Notes: generated by a model not told the origin, from the sequence alone. DNA of 8,617 nt from WTAW01 sp050115915 (GCA_050115915.1 JASFPP010000175.1:1-8617), one strand, 5' to 3'; counted from the stretch's first letter, positions 1 through 7,936 are shown. Numbers and translations: made by a program.

Positions 1-452
1 AGGAGTTCAAAGCCCAGGCAAAGGTTGAGGAGCAGAATAAGGCCATTGTCCGATATGCGTTGGAGTTGTACGATGAAAAAAACTTTGTAGAAAGAGATAA
101 ATTATTTTCTCCTAACACCGTCTATCACGCCCCGGGTGGAAAAGAATACAGTCTTAAAGGGTATAGAGAACAGTTTGGAGTCCATTTTTACACAGCCTTT
201 CCAGACCTGAGACATACCATTGAGGATATCATTGCTGAGGGGGACAAGGTAGTGCTGCGTTTATCAGATTACGGGACTCACCAAGGGGAATTTATGGGAA
301 TTCTCCCAACAGGAAGAGCGATTCAGTGGCCAGTAACCTCGATCTATCGTTTATCTGACGGCATTGTCCAAGAGTTATGGATCGAGTTTGATCTTCTGAG
401 CCTCATGCAGCAACTCGGCATGGAGCTAAAGCCGAAGGAGGGGGAGAAATAG
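1..452 (+). CDS. SnoaL-like / ester-cyclase-family protein, 3' part (5' end outside window)
   Basis: The reading frame is open from the first complete codon at position 3 to the TAG at 450-452. The codons before the TTG at 60 read EFKAQAKVEEQNKAIVRYAL, a sensible lead-in helix for this family, so the TTG at 60 is internal and the true start lies left of the window. The protein shows the small alpha+beta barrel pattern of SnoaL-like proteins: an N-terminal helix, 'VYHAPGG' with a conserved-type His, 'FPDLRHTIEDIIAEGDKVV', the core strand 'GTHQGEFMGILPTGR', and the closing 'QELWIEFDLLSLMQQLG'. The family includes polyketide cyclases and many uncharacterised stress or secondary-metabolism proteins, so the substrate cannot be stated. 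The lysine/glutamate-rich tail (KPKEGEK) is probably disordered. A signal peptide might precede the visible part but cannot be assessed. The family call is firm and the function is unknown. Confidence 0.85.
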   Translation, partial: EFKAQAKVEEQNKAIVRYALELYDEKNFVERDKLFSPNTVYHAPGGKEYSLKGYREQFGVHFYTAFPDLRHTIEDIIAEGDKVVLRLSDYGTHQGEFMGILPTGRAIQWPVTSIYRLSDGIVQELWIEFDLLSLMQQLGMELKPKEGEK

Positions 453-511
453 AGGCTTATCAGCTGTTCAGTACATCTCAGTTATTACCATGGCGATAAA
501 TCCCAGGTGGT

Positions 512-550
512 AGCGTAATTAGTACGCTTTCCGTGTCTAATCATTAGACA
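512..550. repeat. Two adjacent perfect dyads in the spacer before the lipoprotein gene
   Basis: Positions 512-517 (AGCGTA) pair with 523-528 (TACGCT) around a 5-base loop. Positions 534-541 (TGTCTAAT) pair with 543-550 (ATTAGACA) around a single base. The dyads are 5 bases apart and both contain ATTAG. A third, shorter one, TAACC-C-GGTTA, lies at 588-598. Neither main dyad is followed by a T-run, so they do not look like intrinsic terminators. Operator sites or small RNA hairpins are possible. The rest of the 453-725 spacer holds no gene that I can see. Confidence 0.45.
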
Positions 551-725
551 TATGCAGAAAGGATTATATGAAGCTCCGTTTAAATGGTAACCCGGTTAGC
601 TAATCTTGATAGCTTAATTAGTGGGGAATAAGGATGCGCCCCTCAACTGGAATGACCAACACTAGAGTTGACAGCGATAGTCATGCAAAGTTAATCTTTG
701 AACAATCAAAACAAAGGAATTTGTT

Positions 726-1655
726 ATGAAGCACAGCATTGCACAAAGCTATATTGTCTTATCAATATTACTTGTTTTCAACAGCTGTGTGCAGCAAAAT
801 GATTTTCCTAAATTGATGGGTCCCTACCTTGGTCAAAAACCACCAGGCATGATTCCGAAAATTTTCGCTCCCGGAATTATATCAACTGCTAAGGAAGAGC
901 TAAATTCGGTGTTTTCACTAGATGGAAGAGCGTTCTATTTTGCACGAACTAAAGAGGATTTGAATATCATCTATTATTCTGAACAAACTAACAACCAATG
1001 GAAAGAACCAAAAATCGTCCCATTTTCTGGTAGCGGCGATTATGTTGATATGAGTTTTTCGCCAGATGGCAATCGATTGTATTTTTGCTCGAACCGTCAA
1101 TTCAGCACGAGTTGTGGCGGGATGGATATTTGGTACATCGAGCAAAGCGAGAAGGGATGGACTGAGCCAAAAAATATTGGTGTTCCTGTAAATTCTCCCA
1201 GCCACGATGTCTATCCCATTTTCACTCGAAACAGAGGATTATACTTTACATCGGACAGAAAGAGTACAAAGGGTGATTGGGATGTCTATTATGCACAATT
1301 TATTGGTGGCAGATATTCTAAACCTATTCGTTTGGACAATATGATCAATTCCGAATACGGCGAAGGAGATACATATGTCGCTTTTGATGAAAGTTTCATG
1401 ATTGTCACTTCCTGGGGAAGACCTTGTTCATATGGCAACAGCGATCTGTACATCAGCTATAAGCTCAAAGATGGCAGTTGGTCCAAAGCCAAGAATATGG
1501 GAGAGTCAATCAACACAGAGTTCTCAGAACATTGCCCAATGTTGTCTCCTGATGGAAAATATCTATTCTTTACTAGTACACGGACTGGAAATAGGGATAT
1601 CTACTGGGTGGATGCAAAAATCATTGATCAGTTCAAACCGGAAGAGATAAGGTAA
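726..1655 (+). CDS. Putative exported lipoprotein with PD40/WD40-like beta-propeller repeats
   Basis: The product has 309 residues and starts at ATG 726, preceded by AAAGGA at 713-718 with 7-base spacing. It has a short lipoprotein-type signal: a weakly basic start (MKH), a hydrophobic stretch at residues 9-18, then FNSC with Cys21 as the likely lipidated residue. The -2 Asn makes the lipobox imperfect. A block at residues 31-54 containing YLGQKPPGM recurs, as I recall, in PD40 proteins of Aminicenantes-type genomes. The rest is a TolB-like propeller with repeated PD40 strands at about 62-74 (FSLDGRAFYFAR), 110-122 (SFSPDGNRLYFCS), 163-176, 218-229 and 272-285 (MLSPDGKYLFFTST), with matching W/Y-rich 'DIWYIEQ' and 'DIYWVDA' strands. 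Such proteins sit at the cell surface or in the periplasm and probably bind proteins or glycans. No enzymatic residues are evident. It stands alone between a spacer and a convergent gene. Confidence 0.8.
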   Translation: MKHSIAQSYIVLSILLVFNSCVQQNDFPKLMGPYLGQKPPGMIPKIFAPGIISTAKEELNSVFSLDGRAFYFARTKEDLNIIYYSEQTNNQWKEPKIVPFSGSGDYVDMSFSPDGNRLYFCSNRQFSTSCGGMDIWYIEQSEKGWTEPKNIGVPVNSPSHDVYPIFTRNRGLYFTSDRKSTKGDWDVYYAQFIGGRYSKPIRLDNMINSEYGEGDTYVAFDESFMIVTSWGRPCSYGNSDLYISYKLKDGSWSKAKNMGESINTEFSEHCPMLSPDGKYLFFTSTRTGNRDIYWVDAKIIDQFKPEEIR

Positions 1656-1785
1656 AAAGTGCTAGTGGATTATTTCCAATTTTCTCGAAGTCCGTCCTAT
1701 TTTGACGTGAAAATCAGCATATATCGGACTCCATACTCCTAAAATAGATTATAAATGTGTTGAATAGGCCTGACTCTGTTTCCTC

Positions 1786-2418
1786 TTAGACAAGATCTTT
1801 AAGAATAGAGACAAAAACCTCCATCTCCTCCTTTGTTCCTAGGCTGACTCGGATCCAATGATTCTCATTATATACAAAAGAGCGGATTAGAATATTCTGT
1901 GCTTCAAATTCTTTAGCCATCTTTTTGCCATCCTGGCTTACTCTAAATAAAACAAAATTCGTAAAAGAAGGAACATAATAAAGGCCCAATTTTTCCAGCT
2001 CTTTATACAGGTATGATTTGACTTCCCTGTTTTTCTTCTTGACAAAGCGGCAGAATTCTTTGTCTTTATAAGTGGCAATTGCCGCTTTCAAGCTGAGATT
2101 AGAAACAGGAGCAAAATTCCTCTCTATACGTTCTAGACTCTCGATGATCTGAGGCGTGGTCATCCCGTATCCTATGCGAAGGCCAGCGAGGCCGAAGAGT
2201 TTCGAAAAGGTCCGAGTGACTATCACATTTTTCCCTTTTTTGACAAGGTCAATCATCGACCCATAGGGTGAATCTTCCACATACTCATGATAGGCTTCGT
2301 CCACAACGACCAAAGCCTTCTGTGAAGCCCTCTCGCAGAATGGATACAACTTATCCTTGGGTGTAATGGAGCCTGTGGGATTGTTGGGATTACAGATATA
2401 GATTAAGCAATTTTTGTG
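1786..2418 (-). pseudogene. Histidinol-phosphate aminotransferase-like gene, N-terminal half missing
   Basis: This is a class I/II PLP aminotransferase of the HisC type. On the minus strand the frame reads IYICNPNNPTG (about 2371-2403), DEAYHEYVE, TFSKLFGLAGLRIGYG with the PLP-binding Lys, and near the end WIRVSLGTKEEME with the substrate-carboxylate Arg. The stop is at 1786-1788. About 210 residues of the usual 350-370 remain, and everything before the NPNNPTG strand is absent, including the phosphate-binding part of the large domain. Homology fades at about 2418 (HKNCLIYIC). The frame stays open to a TGA at 2521-2523, but it contains no ATG, GTG or TTG codon between that stop and NPNNPTG. 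The only usable-looking start is a TTG at 2347-2349, downstream of that motif. I therefore read it as a 5'-truncated, non-functional remnant. HisC is favoured over related amino-acid aminotransferases by the DEAYHEYV and FSK...LAGLR pattern, but the substrate is uncertain. Confidence 0.8.
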
Positions 2419-2480
2419 ACGCGTTTGTGACGTGGGAAGAGGTCTGGCTTTCCATAAAGATTTGACTCTTGCGTCACAAA
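2413..2480. repeat. TTTGTGACG repeat cluster (two direct copies, one inverted)
   Basis: TTTGTGACGC lies at 2413-2422, TTTGTGACG again at 2424-2432 (11 bases on, about one helical turn), and the exact inverse GCGTCACAAA at 2471-2480. The first and third copies form a perfect 10-base inverted repeat with a 48-base gap. The third copy falls between the -35 and -10 boxes of the candidate kinase promoter, so an operator role is plausible. The first copy also coincides with the point where aminotransferase homology stops, so it could instead mark a rearrangement boundary. The arms are seen directly; either role is inference. Confidence 0.55.
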
Positions 2481-2490
2481 TTAATATTCT
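2462..2490 (+). promoter_or_regulatory. Candidate sigma70-type promoter of the kinase operon
   Basis: TTGACT at 2462-2467 (5 of 6 to the consensus -35) and TATTCT at 2485-2490 (4 of 6 to the -10) are separated by exactly 17 bases. Transcription would begin near 2497, giving a leader of about 16 bases to the ATG at 2513. The inverted GCGTCACAAA arm (2471-2480) lies within the spacer, where a bound protein would block or reshape the promoter. Confidence 0.5.
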
Positions 2491-2504
2491 ATTTTCGGCA
2501 AGGC

Positions 2505-2515
2505 AGGGGACGATG
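2505..2515 (+). promoter_or_regulatory. Ribosome binding site that fixes the first kinase start
   Basis: AGGGGACG precedes ATG 2513. The second kinase has almost the same junction, AGAGGACG before ATG 5576, and both continue as MATQCPKC. Two independent copies of this purine-rich, closely spaced site with the same first eight residues decide the start at 2513 over the upstream in-frame GTG at 2432. The 27 residues encoded between them have no counterpart in the second kinase and overlap the promoter candidate. Confidence 0.65.
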
Positions 2516-5500
2516 GCAACTCAATGTCCTAAATGTAAGGCTGACAATCCTGATACACAGAGCTTCTGCGGTGATTGCGGGACTCAACTAGGTCCATCGG
2601 TGGATATCCCCTCTTTAACAAAAACCCTAAAAACACCAGCGATAGGATTAACAGCAGGCGCTTTTGTTTCTGGGAGATATGAGATCCTTGAAGGGTTGGG
2701 TCGAGGTGGAATGGGTATCGTCTACAAGGCTAAAGACAAAAAACTGAAACGAAATATCGCGCTTAAGTTCCTTCCCCTTGAATTGACGAAGGACGATAAA
2801 GCCAAGATCCGCTTTTTCCAGGAAGCTCAAGCAGCTGCAGCCCTCAACCATCCTAACATCTGCACGGTCTATGAGGTTGATGAAGCGGATGATCAAACGT
2901 TCATTGTTCTGGAATTTATCGAAGGACAGACCCTCAAGGAAAGGATCAAGTCCGGACCGATGGAGATAGATGAGGTCGTCAGGATTGCAACCCAAGTCTC
3001 AGAAGGTCTGGGGGAAGCGCACGCGAAAGGCATTGTCCACCGGGACATCAAGCCGGGCAATATCATGCTGACAGATAGAGGGACGGCCAAAATCATGGAT
3101 TTCGGCATCGCGAAATTGGGATCCGGTGGCGATCTTACTAAAACATCCACAGTGGTCGGCACAATTGCCTACATGTCTCCGGAACAGGCTAGGGGCGAAG
3201 AGGTCGATCATCGAACCGACATTTGGTCTTTGGGAGTTGTGCTATTTGAGATAACGACAGGACGACTGCCCTTCCAGGGGGATCACGAAACTGCCGTAAT
3301 GTACTCGATCCTCAATGATGAACCCGACGATGTCAAAAATTTGTTTCCTGATTGTCCGGATATGCTTGCGGATGTGATCACTACCTGTTTACAGAAAGAA
3401 ACAGAAAAGCGGTTTGAATCCCTGAAGGAAGTTTTGGATATTTTTAAAGGAAAAGTGCAGCCCACCAAAGTAAGTGCGTCAAAAGCAGAACATAACCTGC
3501 CTGTGCAGCTAACCTCTTTCATCGGCAGGAACAAAGAAATTGAAACAGTTTTTAGATTGCTTTCTGAAAACCGATTAGTGACATTGACCGGAGCCGGAGG
3601 TTGCGGTAAAACAAGGCTCGCTGTAGAAGTTGCAGCGGCTCTTATCGAAAAATATGAAGACGGTGTTTGGTTTATAAATCTTGGACCAGTTACAGATCCG
3701 AACTTCGTTGTCAACGAAATCATGGCGGTATTAGAAATAAAGGAGGAGCCAAACAAGGCGATCGTCGACACACTGATTGAACATACTAAAAACAAGTCAC
3801 TCCTTATTCTGCTGGATAATTGTGAACACCTGGTCCAAGCATGTGCTGAAATTGCAGACAGACTTTTGCAGTCCGTCAAAGGTATTCGGATCCTGGCAAC
3901 AAGCAGAGAGGCCCTAAATACCCGGGGAGAGGTGCCATGGAGAGTGCCATCACTCTCATTTCCGGATAAAGTTTCAAACAAGGCTATTGATGAAGCTCTT
4001 CACTATGAAGCCGTAAAATTGTTCATAGAACGGGCAGCCTCAAGCAAATCCGGGTTTACCCTGAATCCCCAAAACACCTCGCATGTGATTCGTATTTGCC
4101 AGCGTTTAGTAGGAATTCCTCTGGCAATCGAACTGGCCGCAACAAGGATCAAGCATCTGGGTCCGGAGGCCATTCTGGATCGCCTGGAGGATCAGTTTAA
4201 GATTCTGACATCTTCCAGCAGAACAGCACCCGAACGGCAGCAAACCCTGAAAGCAACCATTGACTGGAGCTATAACCTTCTTTCAGAACAGGAGCAGCTG
4301 CTTTTCAATCGTTTATCTGTTTTTACCGGTGATTTTAGCCTCGAAGCAGTTGAAAATGTCTGCACGGATGATCGACTGAATAGAGATTATATTCTTCCTG
4401 TCCTTTCCCAGCTCGTTGATAAATCTTTGGTCAATACCGAAAACCAGGAAGATGAATCGGTGCGTTACAGATGCCTTACGCCTCTGCAGCAATACAGCGT
4501 GCAAAAACTTACAGAAAGTGGAGAGGAAGCAAAGTACAGGGAACGCCATCTGTCATTCTATTTACAAATGGCAGAGCAGGCTTATAAAGAACAGTTCATA
4601 TCACAGCTAAAATGGTTGAATACGCTTGAACAGGAACACGATAATCTAATTAGTGCCCTGAGCTGGTCTTTTACTGAATCCAAAAACAAATTCAAGTTGC
4701 TTGCAGGCTACCTGGGCTGGTTCTGGTACCTGCACGGATATATTTTACTGGGCATAGACTACCTGGAGAAAGCTTTCTCTGAGGATACTGAGAAATCCGA
4801 AGCATACGCACGTGTTTCAGCTGAATTGGGAAGACTTCTGTTCCTGGCAGCGGATCAATCCAGGGGTCTTAAAATTATCAAAGAAAGCCTTAACATCTGG
4901 CGTCAGCATAAAAACCTCTGGGAACAAGCTATAGTATTGAGTTTGCTTGGCAGACATGGGGCTTTTATCCAAGATGATGAAATCCGATTGAAATACAACG
5001 AAGAAAGCCTAAAATTGGCAAGGAAGGTTGACGATCCGGCACTCTCGAATAGGTGTCTTGCTGATTTATGTCAAAGTTTAATCTGTTTACAAAAGTTTGA
5101 TCAGGCCAAACCTTTTGTCGAAGAGTTGGTTGTTTCTTCTGAAAAACTGGAACAGCCTTGGGAAATCGTGCTCTCACATCATTTCAGGGGTGATTGTGCC
5201 CTGGGTACAGGAAATTTTATGGAGGCGGAAAAGGAATATGGTCACGCTGTTACTTCGGCATTAAAGTACGAAAATACGTTGTATGTTGCAGTAGACCTCC
5301 AGGGTGTCGCTTTTGCTGTGTTCGGACAGTCAAGGAGGGCCAAATCGATCCGGTTGGATGCAGCCGCCCATAAGATATACCATCAGATAGGAGTGAAAAT
5401 AGAGGGAGCCGCTGTATTCTGGGACGAATTCATGGATACTTACATCGAAGGTGCAAAAAAACAGGTCGGCAAAGAACTGACCAGAAAATATGAAGAAGAG

Positions 5501-5560
5501 GGAAGGAAAATGGATCTTGAGGCAGCTGTCGAATACTCGCTGGATTTTGATAAGGATTGA
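2513..5560 (+). CDS. Zinc-ribbon Ser/Thr protein kinase fused to a STAND (NB-ARC-like) ATPase and TPR-like repeats
   Basis: The product has 1015 residues. A zinc ribbon uses C5/C8 and C19/C22. After a TKTLKTP linker comes a Hanks-type kinase (about 56-312) with a glycine loop at 61-68 (GLGRGGMG), ATP Lys85, helix-C Glu104, HRDIKPGN at 176-183 (catalytic Asp178), DFG 196-198, SPE 222-224 and DIWSLG 236-241, so it should be active. Thr209, Ser/Thr211-213 of the activation loop (LTKTST) are likely phospho-sites. Residues 330-640 form a STAND NTPase of the COG3903/AfsR-like kind: FIGR 336-339, Walker A GAGGCGKT 360-367, Walker B LLILLD ending at Asp435, LATSRE 461-466, GIPLAIEL 534-541 and a winged-helix-like stretch at 575-640. 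TPR-like helices follow to about 940, then a tail ending GRKMDLEAAVEYSL that is typical of this ATPase family. No LuxR-type DNA-binding domain and no convincing membrane helix are present. It is probably a cytosolic signal integrator in which a nucleotide-switched scaffold controls the kinase. It is the first gene of a two-gene operon. Confidence 0.92.
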   Translation: MATQCPKCKADNPDTQSFCGDCGTQLGPSVDIPSLTKTLKTPAIGLTAGAFVSGRYEILEGLGRGGMGIVYKAKDKKLKRNIALKFLPLELTKDDKAKIRFFQEAQAAAALNHPNICTVYEVDEADDQTFIVLEFIEGQTLKERIKSGPMEIDEVVRIATQVSEGLGEAHAKGIVHRDIKPGNIMLTDRGTAKIMDFGIAKLGSGGDLTKTSTVVGTIAYMSPEQARGEEVDHRTDIWSLGVVLFEITTGRLPFQGDHETAVMYSILNDEPDDVKNLFPDCPDMLADVITTCLQKETEKRFESLKEVLDIFKGKVQPTKVSASKAEHNLPVQLTSFIGRNKEIETVFRLLSENRLVTLTGAGGCGKTRLAVEVAAALIEKYEDGVWFINLGPVTDPNFVVNEIMAVLEIKEEPNKAIVDTLIEHTKNKSLLILLDNCEHLVQACAEIADRLLQSVKGIRILATSREALNTRGEVPWRVPSLSFPDKVSNKAIDEALHYEAVKLFIERAASSKSGFTLNPQNTSHVIRICQRLVGIPLAIELAATRIKHLGPEAILDRLEDQFKILTSSSRTAPERQQTLKATIDWSYNLLSEQEQLLFNRLSVFTGDFSLEAVENVCTDDRLNRDYILPVLSQLVDKSLVNTENQEDESVRYRCLTPLQQYSVQKLTESGEEAKYRERHLSFYLQMAEQAYKEQFISQLKWLNTLEQEHDNLISALSWSFTESKNKFKLLAGYLGWFWYLHGYILLGIDYLEKAFSEDTEKSEAYARVSAELGRLLFLAADQSRGLKIIKESLNIWRQHKNLWEQAIVLSLLGRHGAFIQDDEIRLKYNEESLKLARKVDDPALSNRCLADLCQSLICLQKFDQAKPFVEELVVSSEKLEQPWEIVLSHHFRGDCALGTGNFMEAEKEYGHAVTSALKYENTLYVAVDLQGVAFAVFGQSRRAKSIRLDAAAHKIYHQIGVKIEGAAVFWDEFMDTYIEGAKKQVGKELTRKYEEEGRKMDLEAAVEYSLDFDKD

Positions 5561-5575
5561 AAACAGAAGAGGACG

Positions 5576-7936
5576 ATGGCAACACAGTGTCCTAAATGCA
5601 ATAAAAAAAATCCCAACGATTCTAAGTATTGTAAAGAGTGTGGTTCTCCATTTAAGCCTCCTGGAGATGTCTCTGTAACCAAGACTATAAAAACTCCCGC
5701 TAAAGGAGTCTCCAAAGGAACTATTATTGTGGGAAAATATCAGATTCTTCAAAAAATCGGCGAAGGTGGGATGGGGATTGTCTACAAAGCCAAAGACTCG
5801 AGATTGGATAGAACTGTTGCACTCAAGTTTCTTTCCTCTGATCTCATAAAAGATAAAGAGGCAAAGAAGCGATTTATCCAGGAAGCTAAAGCTGCAGCAG
5901 CTCTTGACCATCCTAGTATCTGTGCCGTTTATGAAGTTGACGAGGCTGACGGCCGAGCCTTTATTGCAATGTCATACGTTGAGGGACAAAGCTTGAAAGA
6001 CAAGCTTAAAGCAGGTCCTTTTGCTATTGATGAGGCCAAGGACATAGCCATTCAGGTAGCAGAAGGGCTCAAGGAGGCTCACGAAAGAGGAATTGTGCAT
6101 CGCGACATAAAACCAGCTAATATAATGCTCACAAAGAAAGGTCAGGCCAAGATCACCGACTTTGGATTGGCTAAGTTATCTTGGGGAGTCGATCTCACCA
6201 AGACTTCAACGATCATGGGGACTGTTGCCTATATGTCTCCTGAACAGGCAAGAGGCGAAGACATTGATCATCGAACTGATATTTGGTCACTTGGAGCAAT
6301 GCTCTATGAGATGCTAACTGGTGAGCGTCCGTTCGCAAAGAGTCATGATCAAGCCCTTATCTATTCCATATTGAATGAAGAACCTAAATCTCTTTCTTCT
6401 CTTAATCCTGATCTTACACAACAATTAGAACGTGTCATTCAAAAAGCGATAGAAAAGGATATAAGTTTACGTTATCAAAACATCAAAGAATTCATAACGG
6501 ACCTGAATCAGTCGTCCTCCATAACATCTCAAAAAGCCGCAAAATCCATTGTGGTTCTTCCTTTTGAAAATCTCAGCCCAGATCCCGATCAAGAATTTTT
6601 CAGCGATGGATTGACAGAGGAAATTATTTCGGACTTATCAAAAATAGAAACACTAAGAGTGATTTCCCGCACGTCGGCCATGAGGCTCAAAGGTTCAGAT
6701 GAGGACATAGCTTCTATCGGAAAAAAATTGAATGTCCAATACGCTCTAGAGGGGAGTGTCAGAAAAGCGGAGAATAATCTCAGAATAACAGCTCAGCTCA
6801 TCGATGCAAAAACCGATACCCATTTGTGGGCTGAAAAATATAGCGGCACTCTTGATGATGTCTTTGATATTCAGGAGAGAGTCTCTCGTTCTATTGTCAG
6901 TTCTCTCAAGCTAAAACTCAGCCCTGCAGAAAACAAAGAAATAAAGAAGCGCCCAATCGATAATGTCTATACCTACGAATGTTATCTTAAGGCCAATCAA
7001 GAGATCTATCGATTCTCTAAAGAGAGTTTAAACCGGGCCGTTCGCCTCATTCAGAATGGCCTTGATGTAGTGGGCGAGAACGAACTACTCTATGAAGCGA
7101 TGGGTAATGCACATATTCAATATGTGAATTTTGGTGCCGTATCTGATGAAAGTTATTTAACGGAAGCTGAAAAATGGATTGGAAAATTGATGAACCTCAA
7201 TCCAAATTCTTCCCAGGCGTATTATTTGGACGGATTACTGCACTGGAAACAGACAGATTGGAAAGAGGGGATCAGACTTCTGCAGAAATCTCTCGAGCTG
7301 GATCCCAATAATCCAAGACCTCGAGAATACCTTACTTATATATTGACTTTAGCAGGAAAGGGACATGTGTCCAGAACTTTGCTCCCTAAGCTTTTGGAGA
7401 TTGATCCACTTACTCCTCTGTTTCAGTGCTTCCCCGGTTGGATCGAATACATGGAAGGAAATCTTGAGGGCGCGCTAGGTCCGATGCGCAAAATGTATAC
7501 AATGGAACCCGAAAACGTTTTCTATAGATATGTATATGTGAATTTCCTTACACGAATTCAACGTATCGAAGAGGCCAATTCCATAATAGACATGTTAGTT
7601 AAAGAAGCGCCTCAAGTCAGCTTTGTTCAACTTGCCTTATTCCGCAAATTGGCGTTGCAGGAGAAAAAGAAAGAAGCGCTCGAGATAGTAACTCCTGAAC
7701 TCAAGAACATTGTAGCTTGGGATGAACAATCATCATGGGAAATAGCTGCCAGCTATGCTCTGATCGGTCAGGACCGAGATGCTTTAGATTGGCTGGAGAA
7801 TGCTGTAAATCGGGGTTTCATTAACTACCCATTTCTTAACGAATACGATCCTCTTCTTGAGAACATCCGCAGCGAGCCCCTCTTCAAAAAGCTCATGGAT
7901 AGAGTCAAATACGAATGGGAGAATTTTGAGGTGTAA
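5576..7936 (+). CDS. Zinc-ribbon Ser/Thr protein kinase with TolB-like domain and TPR repeats
   Basis: The product has 786 residues and starts 15 bases after the first kinase stop behind AGAGGACG, so the two are very likely co-transcribed. It has a zinc ribbon (C5, C8, C19, C22), a TKTIKTP linker, and a kinase domain at about 55-310 with GEGGMG 62-67, Lys84, Glu103, HRDIKPAN 175-182 (Asp177), DFG 195-197, activation loop LTKTST and SPE 221-223; all catalytic residues are present. Residues 323-425 are a TolB-like alpha/beta domain (SIVVLPFENLSPDPDQEFF, DGLTEEII, LRVISRTS, YALEGSVRK, DTHLWAEKY), found beside kinases, cyclases and CadC-type regulators. From about 465 to 745 there are TPR-like helical repeats, the clearest at 547-580 (AYYLDGLLHWK...LELDPNNP). 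The end, VKYEWENFEV, is a common tail of such kinase-TPR proteins. No transmembrane span separates kinase from sensor, so it is probably cytosolic. The front 300 residues are paralogous to the upstream kinase and the rest is not. Targets and signal are unknown. Confidence 0.93.
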   Translation: MATQCPKCNKKNPNDSKYCKECGSPFKPPGDVSVTKTIKTPAKGVSKGTIIVGKYQILQKIGEGGMGIVYKAKDSRLDRTVALKFLSSDLIKDKEAKKRFIQEAKAAAALDHPSICAVYEVDEADGRAFIAMSYVEGQSLKDKLKAGPFAIDEAKDIAIQVAEGLKEAHERGIVHRDIKPANIMLTKKGQAKITDFGLAKLSWGVDLTKTSTIMGTVAYMSPEQARGEDIDHRTDIWSLGAMLYEMLTGERPFAKSHDQALIYSILNEEPKSLSSLNPDLTQQLERVIQKAIEKDISLRYQNIKEFITDLNQSSSITSQKAAKSIVVLPFENLSPDPDQEFFSDGLTEEIISDLSKIETLRVISRTSAMRLKGSDEDIASIGKKLNVQYALEGSVRKAENNLRITAQLIDAKTDTHLWAEKYSGTLDDVFDIQERVSRSIVSSLKLKLSPAENKEIKKRPIDNVYTYECYLKANQEIYRFSKESLNRAVRLIQNGLDVVGENELLYEAMGNAHIQYVNFGAVSDESYLTEAEKWIGKLMNLNPNSSQAYYLDGLLHWKQTDWKEGIRLLQKSLELDPNNPRPREYLTYILTLAGKGHVSRTLLPKLLEIDPLTPLFQCFPGWIEYMEGNLEGALGPMRKMYTMEPENVFYRYVYVNFLTRIQRIEEANSIIDMLVKEAPQVSFVQLALFRKLALQEKKKEALEIVTPELKNIVAWDEQSSWEIAASYALIGQDRDALDWLENAVNRGFINYPFLNEYDPLLENIRSEPLFKKLMDRVKYEWENFEV

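Noticed and set aside
60..62. TTG as start of the SnoaL-like gene
   Set aside because: The frame is open upstream to the window edge and encodes family-like sequence before it, so the TTG is internal.
668..697. TTGACA at 668-673 as -35 of a lipoprotein-gene promoter
   Set aside because: The -35 is perfect, but no -10 with more than about 3 of 6 matches lies 16-18 bases downstream.
1689..1730. AGTCCG/CGGACT inverted repeat as a shared terminator between the convergent genes
   Set aside because: Only 6-base arms with a 30-base loop and no adjacent T-run; likely chance.
2432..2434. In-frame GTG as start of the first kinase
   Set aside because: The added 27 residues have no counterpart in the paralogous kinase and overlap a promoter candidate; ATG 2513 has the shared RBS context.
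3283..3981. Long antisense open frame within the first kinase
   Set aside because: Serine-rich, no recognisable domain, and lies wholly opposite well-conserved STAND coding sequence; a shadow of the real gene.
5330..5911. Antisense open frame across the junction of the two kinases
   Set aside because: Phe/Cys/Ser-rich with no family resemblance; explained as the complement of the kinase ends.
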